The notes: a model not told the origin generated them from the sequence alone. A stretch of 64,000 nt of DNA from Falsiroseomonas sp046052145 (GCA_046052145.1 JBJOMW010000001.1:248001-312000); one strand, 5' to 3'. Shown: positions 18,721 through 27,269, counted from the stretch's first letter. Made by a program: numbers and translations.

Positions 18721-18830
18721 AGCGCTCCGGGGCGGCGGTTTTCCAGTCGGCGCGCCCGTTTCGCGGGCGCAGTTGATCCTGCCGGACGGCGAAGTGGCGC
18801 CGGGTTGCCCTGGCGCCCCCGCCGTACCGA

Positions 18831-19628
18831 TCAGTCCTTCGCGGCGGCGCCGCCGATTTGCGAGTGGGTCGGCGGATACACCTTGCTTTTTTCAAATACG
18901 GCAATCGAGTCGTGAACGTGGATTGCAGAACAGGAATTGGCGATTTCCGTATTATTCACGCCATGCACATGATACCATTGGTGCATATCGTCAATCATGC
19001 CCGATATGAAGGCGAAGAAGCTATTCTTTGACTGATAACCGCCACCGTATTTCTTCCAATAAGCGGTGTGAAGATCCTCGACCATGTAGATGCCGCCATC
19101 ATTCAATTTCGGAAAGAGAAAGCGGAAGCTGGTTCTGATATGATCCATATGATGGCTTCCATCATCGAGGATCACATCTACGCCTCCCATTTCTTCTACG
19201 ACGGATCGCAGGAACGCCGGATCATCTTGCGAGCCGATGCGAACGCGACCAGCGATGCCGTCGAAGCGGGCGCAGGTCTTGTCAATATCTATGCCATAGA
19301 TAATGGCGGCCTCCCCGAAATACTTGCGCCACATCGCGAGGCTACCGCCCTTGGACACGCCGATCTCGAGAAATCGAATAGGCCTGTTTCGAAATTCTGA
19401 AAAATATCTGTCGTAAATGGGAATATAGTGGTGCCATTTATTGACGAGATATTCTCTGTTGTTAACAAATATATCAAGCAAATCACCATCAAATCCATAT
19501 TTGTTTATAATGTCTTCGTGAATTTTGGTATTGTCTTTGAAAGAGAATTTGGCGAGCTTCTCATTATAGCCAAGCCATGCTCTCACGAAATCGCGCTTTG
19601 ATTTGATCATCTGGATAATACTGTTCAT
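18831..19628 (-). CDS. class I SAM-dependent methyltransferase, MycE/MycF-like
   Basis: AT-rich gene of 265 residues, with a base and codon use unlike its neighbours (many AAT, ATA, TTT, AAA codons), which points to horizontal transfer. The SAM-binding motif RFLEIGVSKGGSLAMW lies at residues 85-100, YGIDIDK follows, and VDVILDDGSHHMDH with GGIYMVEDLHTAYW supplies acidic and histidine ligands like those of the metal-dependent sugar O-methyltransferases MycE and MycF. A sugar O-methyltransferase role is therefore inferred, not shown. The start at 19628 has GAGGT upstream; the frame is open to 19697 but that part is GC-rich and lacks similarity. It points against its neighbours and lies between hisA and the hisA remnant. 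Confidence 0.8.
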   Translation of the reverse strand: MNSIIQMIKSKRDFVRAWLGYNEKLAKFSFKDNTKIHEDIINKYGFDGDLLDIFVNNREYLVNKWHHYIPIYDRYFSEFRNRPIRFLEIGVSKGGSLAMWRKYFGEAAIIYGIDIDKTCARFDGIAGRVRIGSQDDPAFLRSVVEEMGGVDVILDDGSHHMDHIRTSFRFLFPKLNDGGIYMVEDLHTAYWKKYGGGYQSKNSFFAFISGMIDDMHQWYHVHGVNNTEIANSCSAIHVHDSIAVFEKSKVYPPTHSQIGGAAAKD

Positions 19629-19792
19629 GGATGCTAATACCTCATCGGCAGTCTGCGGTGCTTGGCGCGATGGACGGGCCCGCATGACGGCCGCCAAATG
19701 AAGACAGAGAATCTCGGTGCGAAAGCTTTCACCATATCGCTACGGACTGTCTGCGGCGAACTTAAGACATTTTCTTTCCGCGGAGAAGCCGA

Positions 19793-20054
19793 CGGCGGCA
19801 TCCGCGACATGAAGGCGGCTGAGGCGTGGCTCACGGCCTGCGTCGCGCTCGGGCTTGATGCGCGCGACGGTTATGTGGCGACCGAGGGCTGGACCATGCC
19901 GATCCCAGTGATCGCCTCCGGCGGGTTGGCCTCGGTGGGTGAAATTGTCGCCCTGCGGGCGGCGGGGGCGGGTATCGCCGGCGCGATCCTGGGGGGCGCG
20001 CGCAATGACGGGCGCGTGGACCCTGAGGCCGCGCTCGAGGCGGCGCGGGGCTGA
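19793..20054 (+). pseudogene. truncated hisA copy with two internal deletions
   Basis: The 3' two-thirds of hisA is repeated here in shortened form. Three blocks match the intact gene at 17989-18720: the GGIRDM-AEAWL block, the ALGLDARDGYVATEGW block, and a long block from PIPVIASGGLASV to the stop. Between them about 27 and 47 codons are missing, both without loss of frame. The deleted parts include the catalytic FTDIARDGM segment, and the N-terminal half with the first catalytic Asp is absent, so it cannot work as an isomerase. Upstream of the homology (19698-19792) nothing recognisable is found. Its stop lies 3 bp before the protease start. Confidence 0.85.
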
Positions 20055-20057
20055 CCC

Positions 20058-20879
20058 TTGGCGGCGCGGCCAGCCCATCGCCTGCAGCCCATCCTTCTGC
20101 TGGCCCTGCTGGCGGGCTGCGCCGCGCCGGAGCCGCGCATCGGCCTTGGCCCGTCGGAGGTGCGCCAGGTGGTGGACACCAGCGCGCCGCCTTGGCGTTC
20201 CGTCGGCGTGGTGGTGAGCGCGGCGGGCGGGCGCTGCACCGGGGCGCTGATCGGCCCGCGCCATGTGCTGACCGCCGCGCATTGCCTGCTCAACCCACGG
20301 GATGCGACGCGGCTGGAGCCAGCAAAGCTCGGCTTCGTGCTCGGCCTCGCCCCCGGTGAGCCCGGGCAGCGCGCCGGCGTGGCGGAGATCCTGTTCGGCC
20401 CCGGCTTTGCGGCGCTGCCCGGGCCGCGGCCCGACCCCGCCGTGCCGGCCGACACCGATTGGGCCGTGCTGACGCTCGACGCCGGCTTCCCCGACCAGCC
20501 GGCCGCCCACCTGCTGGAGATCGCGCCCCTGCCCGTGCCGCCGGGCGCGCGGCTGGCCTTTGGCGGCTATCAGGCGGATGGGCCGGACCGCCTGGTCGCG
20601 GACCTCGATTGCCGCCTGCTGGCCTATGGGCGCGACCCGTCGGGCCAGATGATGGCGCGCCATTCCTGCGCCGCGACCGGCGGGTCGAGCGGTGGGCCGC
20701 TGCTGGTGCGCATGGCCGACGGCGCCTGGATGATCGCCGCGGTCGGCTCCGTCGCGACGGTCGGCGCGCAGGGCGGCTGGGCGGTGCCGGCGGTGACGGT
20801 GCGGCGTGCCGGCGGTAGCGTGAAGACGATCATGTCCGACCCGCCGCCGCGCAGCGCCGTGGCGCGCGCGGCGCGCTGA
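20058..20879 (+). CDS. trypsin-like serine protease, lipoprotein
   Basis: Chymotrypsin-fold (S1) protease of 273 residues. The catalytic triad is seen as H75 in VLTAAHCLL, D134 in ADTDWAVLTL and S211 in ATGGSSGGPLLV. The N-terminus is a lipoprotein signal with lipobox LLAGC (C21), so export and lipid anchoring are expected. The start is TTG: no ATG or GTG precedes the signal peptide in frame. The codon sits 3 bp after the hisA remnant stop, which suggests the protease was once directly downstream of hisA. Its substrate is unknown, and it is followed after 14 bp by the TPR-glycosyltransferase gene. Confidence 0.87.
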   Translation: MAARPAHRLQPILLLALLAGCAAPEPRIGLGPSEVRQVVDTSAPPWRSVGVVVSAAGGRCTGALIGPRHVLTAAHCLLNPRDATRLEPAKLGFVLGLAPGEPGQRAGVAEILFGPGFAALPGPRPDPAVPADTDWAVLTLDAGFPDQPAAHLLEIAPLPVPPGARLAFGGYQADGPDRLVADLDCRLLAYGRDPSGQMMARHSCAATGGSSGGPLLVRMADGAWMIAAVGSVATVGAQGGWAVPAVTVRRAGGSVKTIMSDPPPRSAVARAAR

Positions 20880-20893
20880 ACGGAGACCACCCC

Positions 20894-23254
20894 ATGCCGC
20901 CCGGCCCCACGCCGCAGCAATTGCAGGCCGCGCTGGTCGAGGCCTTCGGCCTGCACCAGCGCGGCCACCTGGCCGAGGCAGCGCAGCGCTACGAGGCGAT
21001 CCTGCGCGTCGCGCCGAAGCTGTTCGACGCGCTGCACCTGCGCGGCGTGGTGGCGCTGCAGCAGGGCGATGCGGCGATGGCGGCGCGGCTTATCGGGCAG
21101 GCGGTGAAGATCGATGCCCGCAACCCGGTGGCGCAGGGCAATCTGGGCGCGGCGCAAGCGCGGCTCGGGCGGCTGGCCGATGCGGTGGCGGCCTTCGACC
21201 GCGCGATCACGCTGGCACCGAACCAGCCAGATGCGCATGCCAACCGCGCGAATGCGCTGGTCGAGCTCGGGCGGCCGGCACAGGCGCTGGAGGGCTACGA
21301 CCGTGCCCTCGCGCTCCGGCCCGACCATGCGGAGGCGCTGGCAGGCCGGGCCACGGCGCTGCGCGCGCTGGCCCGACCGGCAGAGGCGCTGGCGGCGGCA
21401 GAGGCCGCGCTGGCGCGGCGCCCCGATCTGGCTGAGGCGCATAATGCCCGCGGGACCGCGCTGTTCGACCTCGGCCGCGCCGAGGAGGCGCTGGCCGCCT
21501 ACGACCAGGCCATCGCGCGCAATCCGGGGCTCGCCAAGGCGCATCTCAACCGCGCCGGCGTGCTGCTTGCGATGCGGCGCTTCGCCGAGGCGCTGGCGGG
21601 CAGCGAGCAGGCCGCCGCGCTGGCGCCGGAGGACGCCGGCGCCGAGCTGGCCCGCGGCACCGCGCTGTTCGAGCTGAAGCGCCCGGCCGAGGCGGCCGAG
21701 GCCTTCCGCCGCGCCATCGCGCTGCGACCGGGTTTCCTGGACGCGCAGGATAATCTGGCGCGCGCCCTGCTGGAGCTGGGCCAGTCAGAGGCGGCCGAAG
21801 CGGCCGCCGCCCGCGCCCTGCGCCCGCTGCTGTCCGGCGAGCGCGACGGGCGGCTGGTGGAGGAGATCTGCGCCGCGCTCCGCGCCGTGGACCAGCTGCC
21901 CGCCATCTATGCCGATGCGGCGGAGGTTGCGACGAAGCGCGAGGGCCTCGTCGCGGCGCTGGCGATGGCCGAGGACCGGCTTGGCCGGCTTGGCCGGCGC
22001 AGCCCTGCGGCGGCGGCGGCGCTGCGGCGGGCCGCCTTCCGCGCTTCGGGCTTCTACATCGCCTATCAGCAGCAGGATGACCGCGCGGTGATGCAGCGGC
22101 TTGCGGGCGTGATGTCGGGCGCGCTCGGGCTGCCGGCCGAACCCCGCACGGCGCGGCCGCGGCGGGGCGGGCCGATCCGGCTCGGCATCGCGTCTGAGCT
22201 GCTGTACCGCCACAACGCCGCCTGGTGGGCGCTCGATTGGCTCGCGGAACTGCCGAAGGATGACTACGCCTTCTTCACCTATGCCTTCCATGCGGTGCGC
22301 GACCCCGTGGCGGATGGCTTCGCGCGGCTTGGCACGCATCGCAGCCTGACCTTCCGCGAGGAATCGGCCGATCGCGCGCTGGCGGCGATGCGCGCCGACG
22401 ATCTCGACATCCTGATGCTGCCCGATATCGGCATGACACCGTCGAGCCGCGTGCTGTCGCTGCACCGCGTGGCGCCGGTGCAGGTCACGGCCTGGGGCCA
22501 TCCGGTGACCAGCGGGTCCCCCTGCCTGGATTTCTATCTTTCGAGCGATCTGATGGAGCCGCCGGGTGCCGAGGCGCAGTATTCCGAGCAGCTGGTGCGC
22601 CTGCCGAACCTTGCGCTGTTCCTGCGCCCGCCGCCCCCGGTTGTGGGCGATGCCGGCTTCGGCTTGCCGGAGGGGCGCATCCTGCTCGGCTGCCTGCAGT
22701 CGCTCTACAAATACCACCCCTCGCATGACGCGCTGCTGCCCGCCATCGCGCGGGAGGTGCCGCAGGCGCTGTTCGTCTTCCTGGAAGGCCAGCCCGCGCA
22801 TATGACAGAGGTGCTGCGTCACCGCCTGGACCGCGCCTTCGCCGCGGCCGGGCTGGAGGCGGCGCGGCATGTGGTCTTCCTACCGCGGGTTTCCTTCGAC
22901 GGTTATCGGCTGCTGGCGGGGCGGATGGATGTCTGCCTGGATTCCCCCGGCTGGAGCGGCGGCAACAGCACGCTGGAGGCGATTGAGGCCGGCGTGCCGG
23001 TGGTGACCCTGCCGGGCGAGCTCATGCGCGGGCGGCACAGCGCGGCGATCCTCGGCCGGATGGGGATGGAGGCGCTGGTCGCGGCGAGCCCCGAGGATTA
23101 CGTCGCGAAGGTGGTGGCGCTGGCGCGCGACCCGGCGCTGCGTGCTGAGCGGCGGGCGGAGATCCGCGCCCGGAAGGGCGTGCTGTATGAGGACCGCGCC
23201 TTCGTCACGGCGCTCGACACCGTCCTGAAGGAGAGCGTTGCGGCGCTGGGCTGA
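20894..23254 (+). CDS. TPR protein with GT41-type glycosyltransferase domain
   Basis: Protein of 786 residues. Residues 1-300 are about eight tetratricopeptide repeats (for example VALQQGDAAMAARL, AVAAFDRAITLAPNQPDAHANRANAL). The C-terminal part has the SPINDLY/O-GlcNAc-transferase-like fold: IRLGIASELLYRHNAAWWALDW, VQVTAWGHPVTSGSPCLDFYLSSDLMEP, GCLQSLYKYHPSHDALLPAI and a CLDSPGWSGGNSTLEAIEAGVPVVTLPG nucleotide-sugar site (given in parts). GT41 enzymes attach a sugar to Ser/Thr or, in the HMW1C group, to Asn of adhesins. No signal peptide is seen. It ends 75 bp from the convergent autotransporter gene, a possible substrate. It diverges from the other GT41 gene at 57987 in the sugar-binding motifs. 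Confidence 0.85.
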   Translation: MPPGPTPQQLQAALVEAFGLHQRGHLAEAAQRYEAILRVAPKLFDALHLRGVVALQQGDAAMAARLIGQAVKIDARNPVAQGNLGAAQARLGRLADAVAAFDRAITLAPNQPDAHANRANALVELGRPAQALEGYDRALALRPDHAEALAGRATALRALARPAEALAAAEAALARRPDLAEAHNARGTALFDLGRAEEALAAYDQAIARNPGLAKAHLNRAGVLLAMRRFAEALAGSEQAAALAPEDAGAELARGTALFELKRPAEAAEAFRRAIALRPGFLDAQDNLARALLELGQSEAAEAAAARALRPLLSGERDGRLVEEICAALRAVDQLPAIYADAAEVATKREGLVAALAMAEDRLGRLGRRSPAAAAALRRAAFRASGFYIAYQQQDDRAVMQRLAGVMSGALGLPAEPRTARPRRGGPIRLGIASELLYRHNAAWWALDWLAELPKDDYAFFTYAFHAVRDPVADGFARLGTHRSLTFREESADRALAAMRADDLDILMLPDIGMTPSSRVLSLHRVAPVQVTAWGHPVTSGSPCLDFYLSSDLMEPPGAEAQYSEQLVRLPNLALFLRPPPPVVGDAGFGLPEGRILLGCLQSLYKYHPSHDALLPAIAREVPQALFVFLEGQPAHMTEVLRHRLDRAFAAAGLEAARHVVFLPRVSFDGYRLLAGRMDVCLDSPGWSGGNSTLEAIEAGVPVVTLPGELMRGRHSAAILGRMGMEALVAASPEDYVAKVVALARDPALRAERRAEIRARKGVLYEDRAFVTALDTVLKESVAALG

Positions 23255-23272
23255 CGCGCGCGGCTGGAACGC

Positions 23273-23302
23273 AAAAGGGGCGCCGGGTTTCCCCGGCGCC
23301 CC
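23273..23302 (-). terminator. rho-independent terminator of the first autotransporter gene
   Basis: An 11-bp perfect stem GGGGCGCCGGG/CCCGGCGCCCC with a 4-nt loop; read on the minus strand it is followed by TTTT. It lies 28 bp past the stop at 23330. A near-identical terminator follows the paralogue at 25220-25249. Confidence 0.8.
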
Positions 23303-23329
23303 CCCGAAAACGCGCTGCGTGGTGCGGCG

Positions 23330-24829
23330 TCAGAAGCCGATGGAGTAGCGGACCATCGTGGTGACGGAGGGGTCGCTGCCATAGGGCAGCTGGCGGACGG
23401 AGGCGTCGAAGCCCACCGCCTGGTTCGACGCGATCATGTAGCGCATGCCCGCCGAGCCCACCGCCCGCAGCTCGTTCTGCTGCTCGCTGGCGTTGATGGA
23501 GAAGGCGGCGAGGGTGCTGGCGCTGGTGCCGGCGTAGCGGTCCATCTTGCTGTCGAGGTCGTATTCCATGCCCGCGCCGAAGGTCAGGCTGAATTCCGGC
23601 GTGATCGCGCCGCGCAGGCGCAGGCCCGCGGTGGCGCTGGTCACTGTCTGACCGAAGCGGTTGTAGGTGATGGGGTACTCGACACTGTCCGACGTCGTCT
23701 CAGTGTAACCCCGGCGCTGGCTGTCGCTGCGGCGCAGACCGGCATAGGGCTGCGCGATCCAGGTCTCGTCGAGCGGGACGCCGTAGGCGACCTCGCCGCC
23801 GAAGGCGAGCGCGCTGGTCTGTGCGCGGCCGGTGCCAGCTTCGGTGTCGGTCAGCTCAGGACGCGTGATGCGCAAATCGCCCTGCTGGTAGGCCACAGCG
23901 CCGCGGATCGTCAGGCCAGAGAAGTTCGGGTTCTCCTGGTACACGGCGAAGGCACCAAGCATGGGCTGGGTGTTCTTGGGTTCGACGCCGGCCGGGCTGT
24001 TGGCGACCAGGTTCTGGTCGATGAAGCCGCCGATGCGGAATTCGGGTGTGACGCGATAGGCGGCGGTGAGCAGGCCTGCGGCCTCGCCGCTATCGGCATA
24101 GTCGCTGCCGATCTGCGAATTGCGCGCGCCGACCGAGACGCAGACGCCATATTCGTCGAAGACGGAGCAATCGTAGTCCAACGCGAAGGTGGTGCTGGCG
24201 GCGCGCTGGATCAGCACGCTGCGCACGGCGCCGCTGTTGGCCAGCAGCGTGAACAGGGTGTTCACCGCATCGGGGCCAGGCGGGGCGGAGGGAGCAGACG
24301 GGGCGGAGGAGGAAGGTGGGGCAGGCGGGACGACAAGAGAAATTGAAATATCGTCAAGAAGCCACCGATCATTAGCGTTATAGCCCTGAAAACTCAACAT
24401 GGCGGTCGAACCAGAAGCCGTGAAATTCAGCGTGTACTCCGTCCAAGGTCCTGTATTTGCAACAATAGTGTTGGTTGATATGGTTGTAATTTGCTGAAAA
24501 TTACCAAATCCGAAATCAAATTGACCAATATTATTTGTGGTCGGAGTGACAAGATTGGCCAGTTTCATCCAAAAAGATAATGTATAAGAAGATCCGACTG
24601 ACACAGGAACCATCTGCAAGAGAGATCCACTCCCGGTAATATAAGCGCCCCTGCCGGTTCGGGCACTGCCGACAGCGAATGCCCCAGAGTTGATCCAGTT
24701 AGCTAGAAGACTCTCAAATCCCCCGTTCGTCACAAGATTCTGGGATTGAGCAGCTTGATTTGTAAAGACGACTATCGGCACGGCGGTGACGAATGAAAAA
24801 ATCGCAGATTTCAGAAAATTCTTGCGCAT
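23330..24829 (-). CDS. autotransporter-like outer-membrane protein, CBM4/9-like passenger
   Basis: Protein of 499 residues with a signal peptide (residues 1-29, ending in FTNQAAQSQ). Residues 30-165 resemble a carbohydrate-binding, jelly-roll module: NLVTNGGFESLLANWINSG at the start and SFQGYNANDRWLLDDISISL at the end. A Pro/Ser/Ala linker (VVPPAPPSSSAPSAPSAPPG) leads to a barrel of about 300 residues that ends in YSIGF with a terminal Phe, as needed for outer-membrane assembly. Inside, LDYDCSVFDEYGVCVSVGARN holds two cysteines. The barrel is nearly the same as in the gene at 25277; the passenger is unrelated. The passenger-coding DNA is visibly AT-rich and the barrel DNA GC-rich. A surface adhesin or lectin role is inferred. 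Confidence 0.82.
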   Translation of the reverse strand: MRKNFLKSAIFSFVTAVPIVVFTNQAAQSQNLVTNGGFESLLANWINSGAFAVGSARTGRGAYITGSGSLLQMVPVSVGSSYTLSFWMKLANLVTPTTNNIGQFDFGFGNFQQITTISTNTIVANTGPWTEYTLNFTASGSTAMLSFQGYNANDRWLLDDISISLVVPPAPPSSSAPSAPSAPPGPDAVNTLFTLLANSGAVRSVLIQRAASTTFALDYDCSVFDEYGVCVSVGARNSQIGSDYADSGEAAGLLTAAYRVTPEFRIGGFIDQNLVANSPAGVEPKNTQPMLGAFAVYQENPNFSGLTIRGAVAYQQGDLRITRPELTDTEAGTGRAQTSALAFGGEVAYGVPLDETWIAQPYAGLRRSDSQRRGYTETTSDSVEYPITYNRFGQTVTSATAGLRLRGAITPEFSLTFGAGMEYDLDSKMDRYAGTSASTLAAFSINASEQQNELRAVGSAGMRYMIASNQAVGFDASVRQLPYGSDPSVTTMVRYSIGF

Positions 24830-25276
24830 TTTGCGTCTCCGCTCGTCCTGCTTGTCGCCTCGCTTCGCCGGAGTCCGTGCGAAACGCTGCGCATGATGAT
24901 CGAATGGGCCGGCCGCTTCTGCGCCTGAGCGCCGCGGGTTGATCCACGGCGCCGGCGCGGGGCGGCTGAGGGGATGTTCGGTCCCACGATCGAGGGCGGC
25001 CCTTCCGCGTCCTCACAAGAATTTTTTGTATCACGCCAAGTCTATTTGAGAAGCAGCGGCCTCAAAAAAATTCGCGAATTTCCTTTTTTGGATTCTCCCT
25101 GCCGGCCGAATGATGCGGTTCGGGCGCCCGGCGTCAGGCCGCCCTGGTCGCGGCCTGTCCGGATGGCCATGGCCCGGGCCGTCCCGCGCCCGCCCGCCGA
25201 GCTGCAGCGCCCGGCACGCAAAAGGGGCGCCGGGTTGCCCCGACGCCCCTTCCAGGCCCGCGACGCGCGGACGGCG
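24830..25276. other. 447-bp spacer between paralogous autotransporter genes
   Basis: No gene is seen. The part near 25100-25170 resembles the sequence near 27005-27080 upstream of the second autotransporter gene: both contain a TGATGCG-TTCGG-GCCCGGC-TC core with scattered substitutions. The upstream region was therefore duplicated with the gene. The segment 25020-25090 is AT-rich. The end of the spacer carries the terminator of the second gene. Confidence 0.55.
25220..25249 (-). terminator. rho-independent terminator of the second autotransporter gene
   Basis: GGGGCGCCGGG pairs with CCCGACGCCCC with one mismatch around a short loop, followed on the minus strand by TTTTGCG. It lies 28 bp past the stop at 25277, the same distance as in the paralogue, and differs from that terminator by only a few bases. 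Confidence 0.75.
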
Positions 25277-26884
25277 TCAGAAGCCGATGGAGTAGCGGAC
25301 CATCGTGGTGACGGACGGGTCGCTGCCGTAGGGCAGCTGGCGGATGGAGGCGTCGAACGCCACCGCCTGGTTGGAGGCGACCATGTAGCGCATGCCGGCT
25401 GAACCCACCGCCCGCAGCTCGTTCTGCTGCTGGCTGGCGTTGATGGAGAAGGTCTCGAGCCCCGAGATGGTGCTGGTGCCCGCATAGCGGTCCACCTTGC
25501 TGCCGAGGTCGTATTCCATGCCGGCGCCGAAGGTCAGGCTGAATTCCGGCGTGATCGCGCCACGCAGGCGCAAGCCTGCCGTGCCGCTCGTCACCGTCTG
25601 ACCGAAGCGGTTGTAGGTGAGAGGGAACGTGACGCTATCGGAGGTGGTCTCGACATAGCCCTGCCGCTGGCTGTCGCTGCGGCGCACACCGGCATAGGGC
25701 TGCGCCACCCAGGTGTTGTCGAGCGGGACGCCGTAGGCGATCTCACCGCCGAACGCCAAGGCGCTGGTGCGCGTCCGGCCGGTGCCCGGCTCGGTGTTGT
25801 CCAGTTGGGGGCGCGTGATACGGAGGTCGCCTTCCTGATAGGCGAGCGCCGCCCGGATCATGAGACCCGAGAAGTTCGGGTTCTCCTGGTAGACCGCGAA
25901 GGCGCCGAGCATGGGCTGGGTGTTCTTGGTGGTGACGCCGGTCGGGCTGTTGGAGACGAGGTTCTGGTCGATGAAGCCGCCGATGCGGAGTTCTTGCGTT
26001 ACGCGATAGGCAGCAGTGAGCAGACCGGCGGTCTCGCCGCTGTCGGCGTAGTTGCTGCCCATCTGCGTGTTGCGGGCGCCGACCGAGACGCAGAAGCCGT
26101 GCTCGTCGAAGACCGAGCAGTCATAGTCCAGGGCATAGGTGGTGGCGGCGGCGCGCTGCGCCAGAACACTGCGCACGGCATAGGCGTTGGACTGCAGCCC
26201 CAGCAGCGTGTTCGCGGCGTCGGGACCCGTAGGGACGAGAATGATGCCGCCCTGGGGATAGAGAATGTTAATCTCATTTGGTATCTGAAGAGGATTTACA
26301 TCCTCAATCTCGATCGTCGTAATACTCGTGTTGTTGATGATACCAATGAAAATCTGCTTGGTGTTTTGCGTGGCACCTGGCGTTGTCACAGCGTCCGTAA
26401 GCGTAACCGTTTGCCAGGTCCCACCATTCACACGCAGACGGAACGTCACACTCGGACGGAGCGTATTCGTGAAATTGGAGCTCCCAAGCATAAAATTAAC
26501 AGCTCGGTACGATCCGCCGACCCCAATTTGCAAATTATTCAAGACCGCAGCGTAATATACGTTTGTCCCGAACCATATGTTGTCGTTATAAAGGCTGAGC
26601 TGATTCAGTAGCCCACTCGTATTATAAGTAGAATTATTGATCACCAAAGGAGGCTGTTGAATCAACTCAGATTGGCCTTGTTGCGGGGCTCGGAGTTCGA
26701 GCGTGTAGTAGGCACTATTACGAATAGCCTGCGAAAATCCCGCGTTGGTATAATAGAAGGTCTGTGCCGAGGCTGGCGCACCCACAGCAAGGCCCATGCC
26801 GAAGGTCAGCACGCTGGCCAGCAAGGCGCCCCTGTTCGATCCACGGCGGCGGCGCGGGGCAGCTGACAAGGCGTTCGGTTCCAT
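25277..26884 (-). CDS. autotransporter-like outer-membrane protein, second paralogue
   Basis: From the preferred ATG, 535 residues. The N-terminus MEPNALSAAPRRRRG is followed by a hydrophobic signal segment ending GAPASAQT. The passenger (to about residue 230) is rich in Asn, Thr, Ile and aromatic residues, has the look of a beta-sandwich, and matches no family I know. It contains at least six N-x-S/T sites (in INNSTYNTS, SNFTN and INNTS). After GPDAANTLLGL comes an about 290-residue barrel close to that of the gene at 23330, ending YSIGF. In-frame ATGs at 26923 and between are possible starts. The passenger DNA is AT-rich compared with the barrel. Confidence 0.8.
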   Translation of the reverse strand: MEPNALSAAPRRRRGSNRGALLASVLTFGMGLAVGAPASAQTFYYTNAGFSQAIRNSAYYTLELRAPQQGQSELIQQPPLVINNSTYNTSGLLNQLSLYNDNIWFGTNVYYAAVLNNLQIGVGGSYRAVNFMLGSSNFTNTLRPSVTFRLRVNGGTWQTVTLTDAVTTPGATQNTKQIFIGIINNTSITTIEIEDVNPLQIPNEINILYPQGGIILVPTGPDAANTLLGLQSNAYAVRSVLAQRAAATTYALDYDCSVFDEHGFCVSVGARNTQMGSNYADSGETAGLLTAAYRVTQELRIGGFIDQNLVSNSPTGVTTKNTQPMLGAFAVYQENPNFSGLMIRAALAYQEGDLRITRPQLDNTEPGTGRTRTSALAFGGEIAYGVPLDNTWVAQPYAGVRRSDSQRQGYVETTSDSVTFPLTYNRFGQTVTSGTAGLRLRGAITPEFSLTFGAGMEYDLGSKVDRYAGTSTISGLETFSINASQQQNELRAVGSAGMRYMVASNQAVAFDASIRQLPYGSDPSVTTMVRYSIGF

Positions 26885-27193
26885 GAGCGAAGGCGACCCC
26901 TGCATTTCTTTGCAATGCATCACTTTGTATCATTATCGGTCGATTTAAGAAGTCGAATATTTTCATAACGACATAGTCATGCTTTGGAAATTTGGATGAT
27001 ATCCGGAATGATGCGATTCGGTTGCCCGGCTTCGTTGCCCAGGCTGCCACGACACCCGTGCGGATCTCCGTGAGGGGGCGGCGGGTCATCCCCGCGCACG
27101 AACCGACGCCAGACGCTGCTCGACAGCCGCGCGCCATCAGCCGCAAGCGCTTTGGCGCCCGGCTGCGTCAGACCTGAATGAAAGGAAAGGCGG
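26885..27193. other. 309-bp intergenic region
   Basis: No gene is supported. It contains the AT-rich upstream region of the autotransporter gene (26920-27000), the block shared with 25100-25170, and a GC-rich tail next to the tRNA gene. Promoter elements could not be assigned with confidence. Confidence 0.4.

Positions 27194-27269
<76 letters not shown>

Noticed and set aside
19662..20054. The 130-codon ORF at 19662 as a functional HisA-like protein
   Set aside because: The first 44 codons resemble nothing and both catalytic segments are deleted, so it is treated as a remnant.
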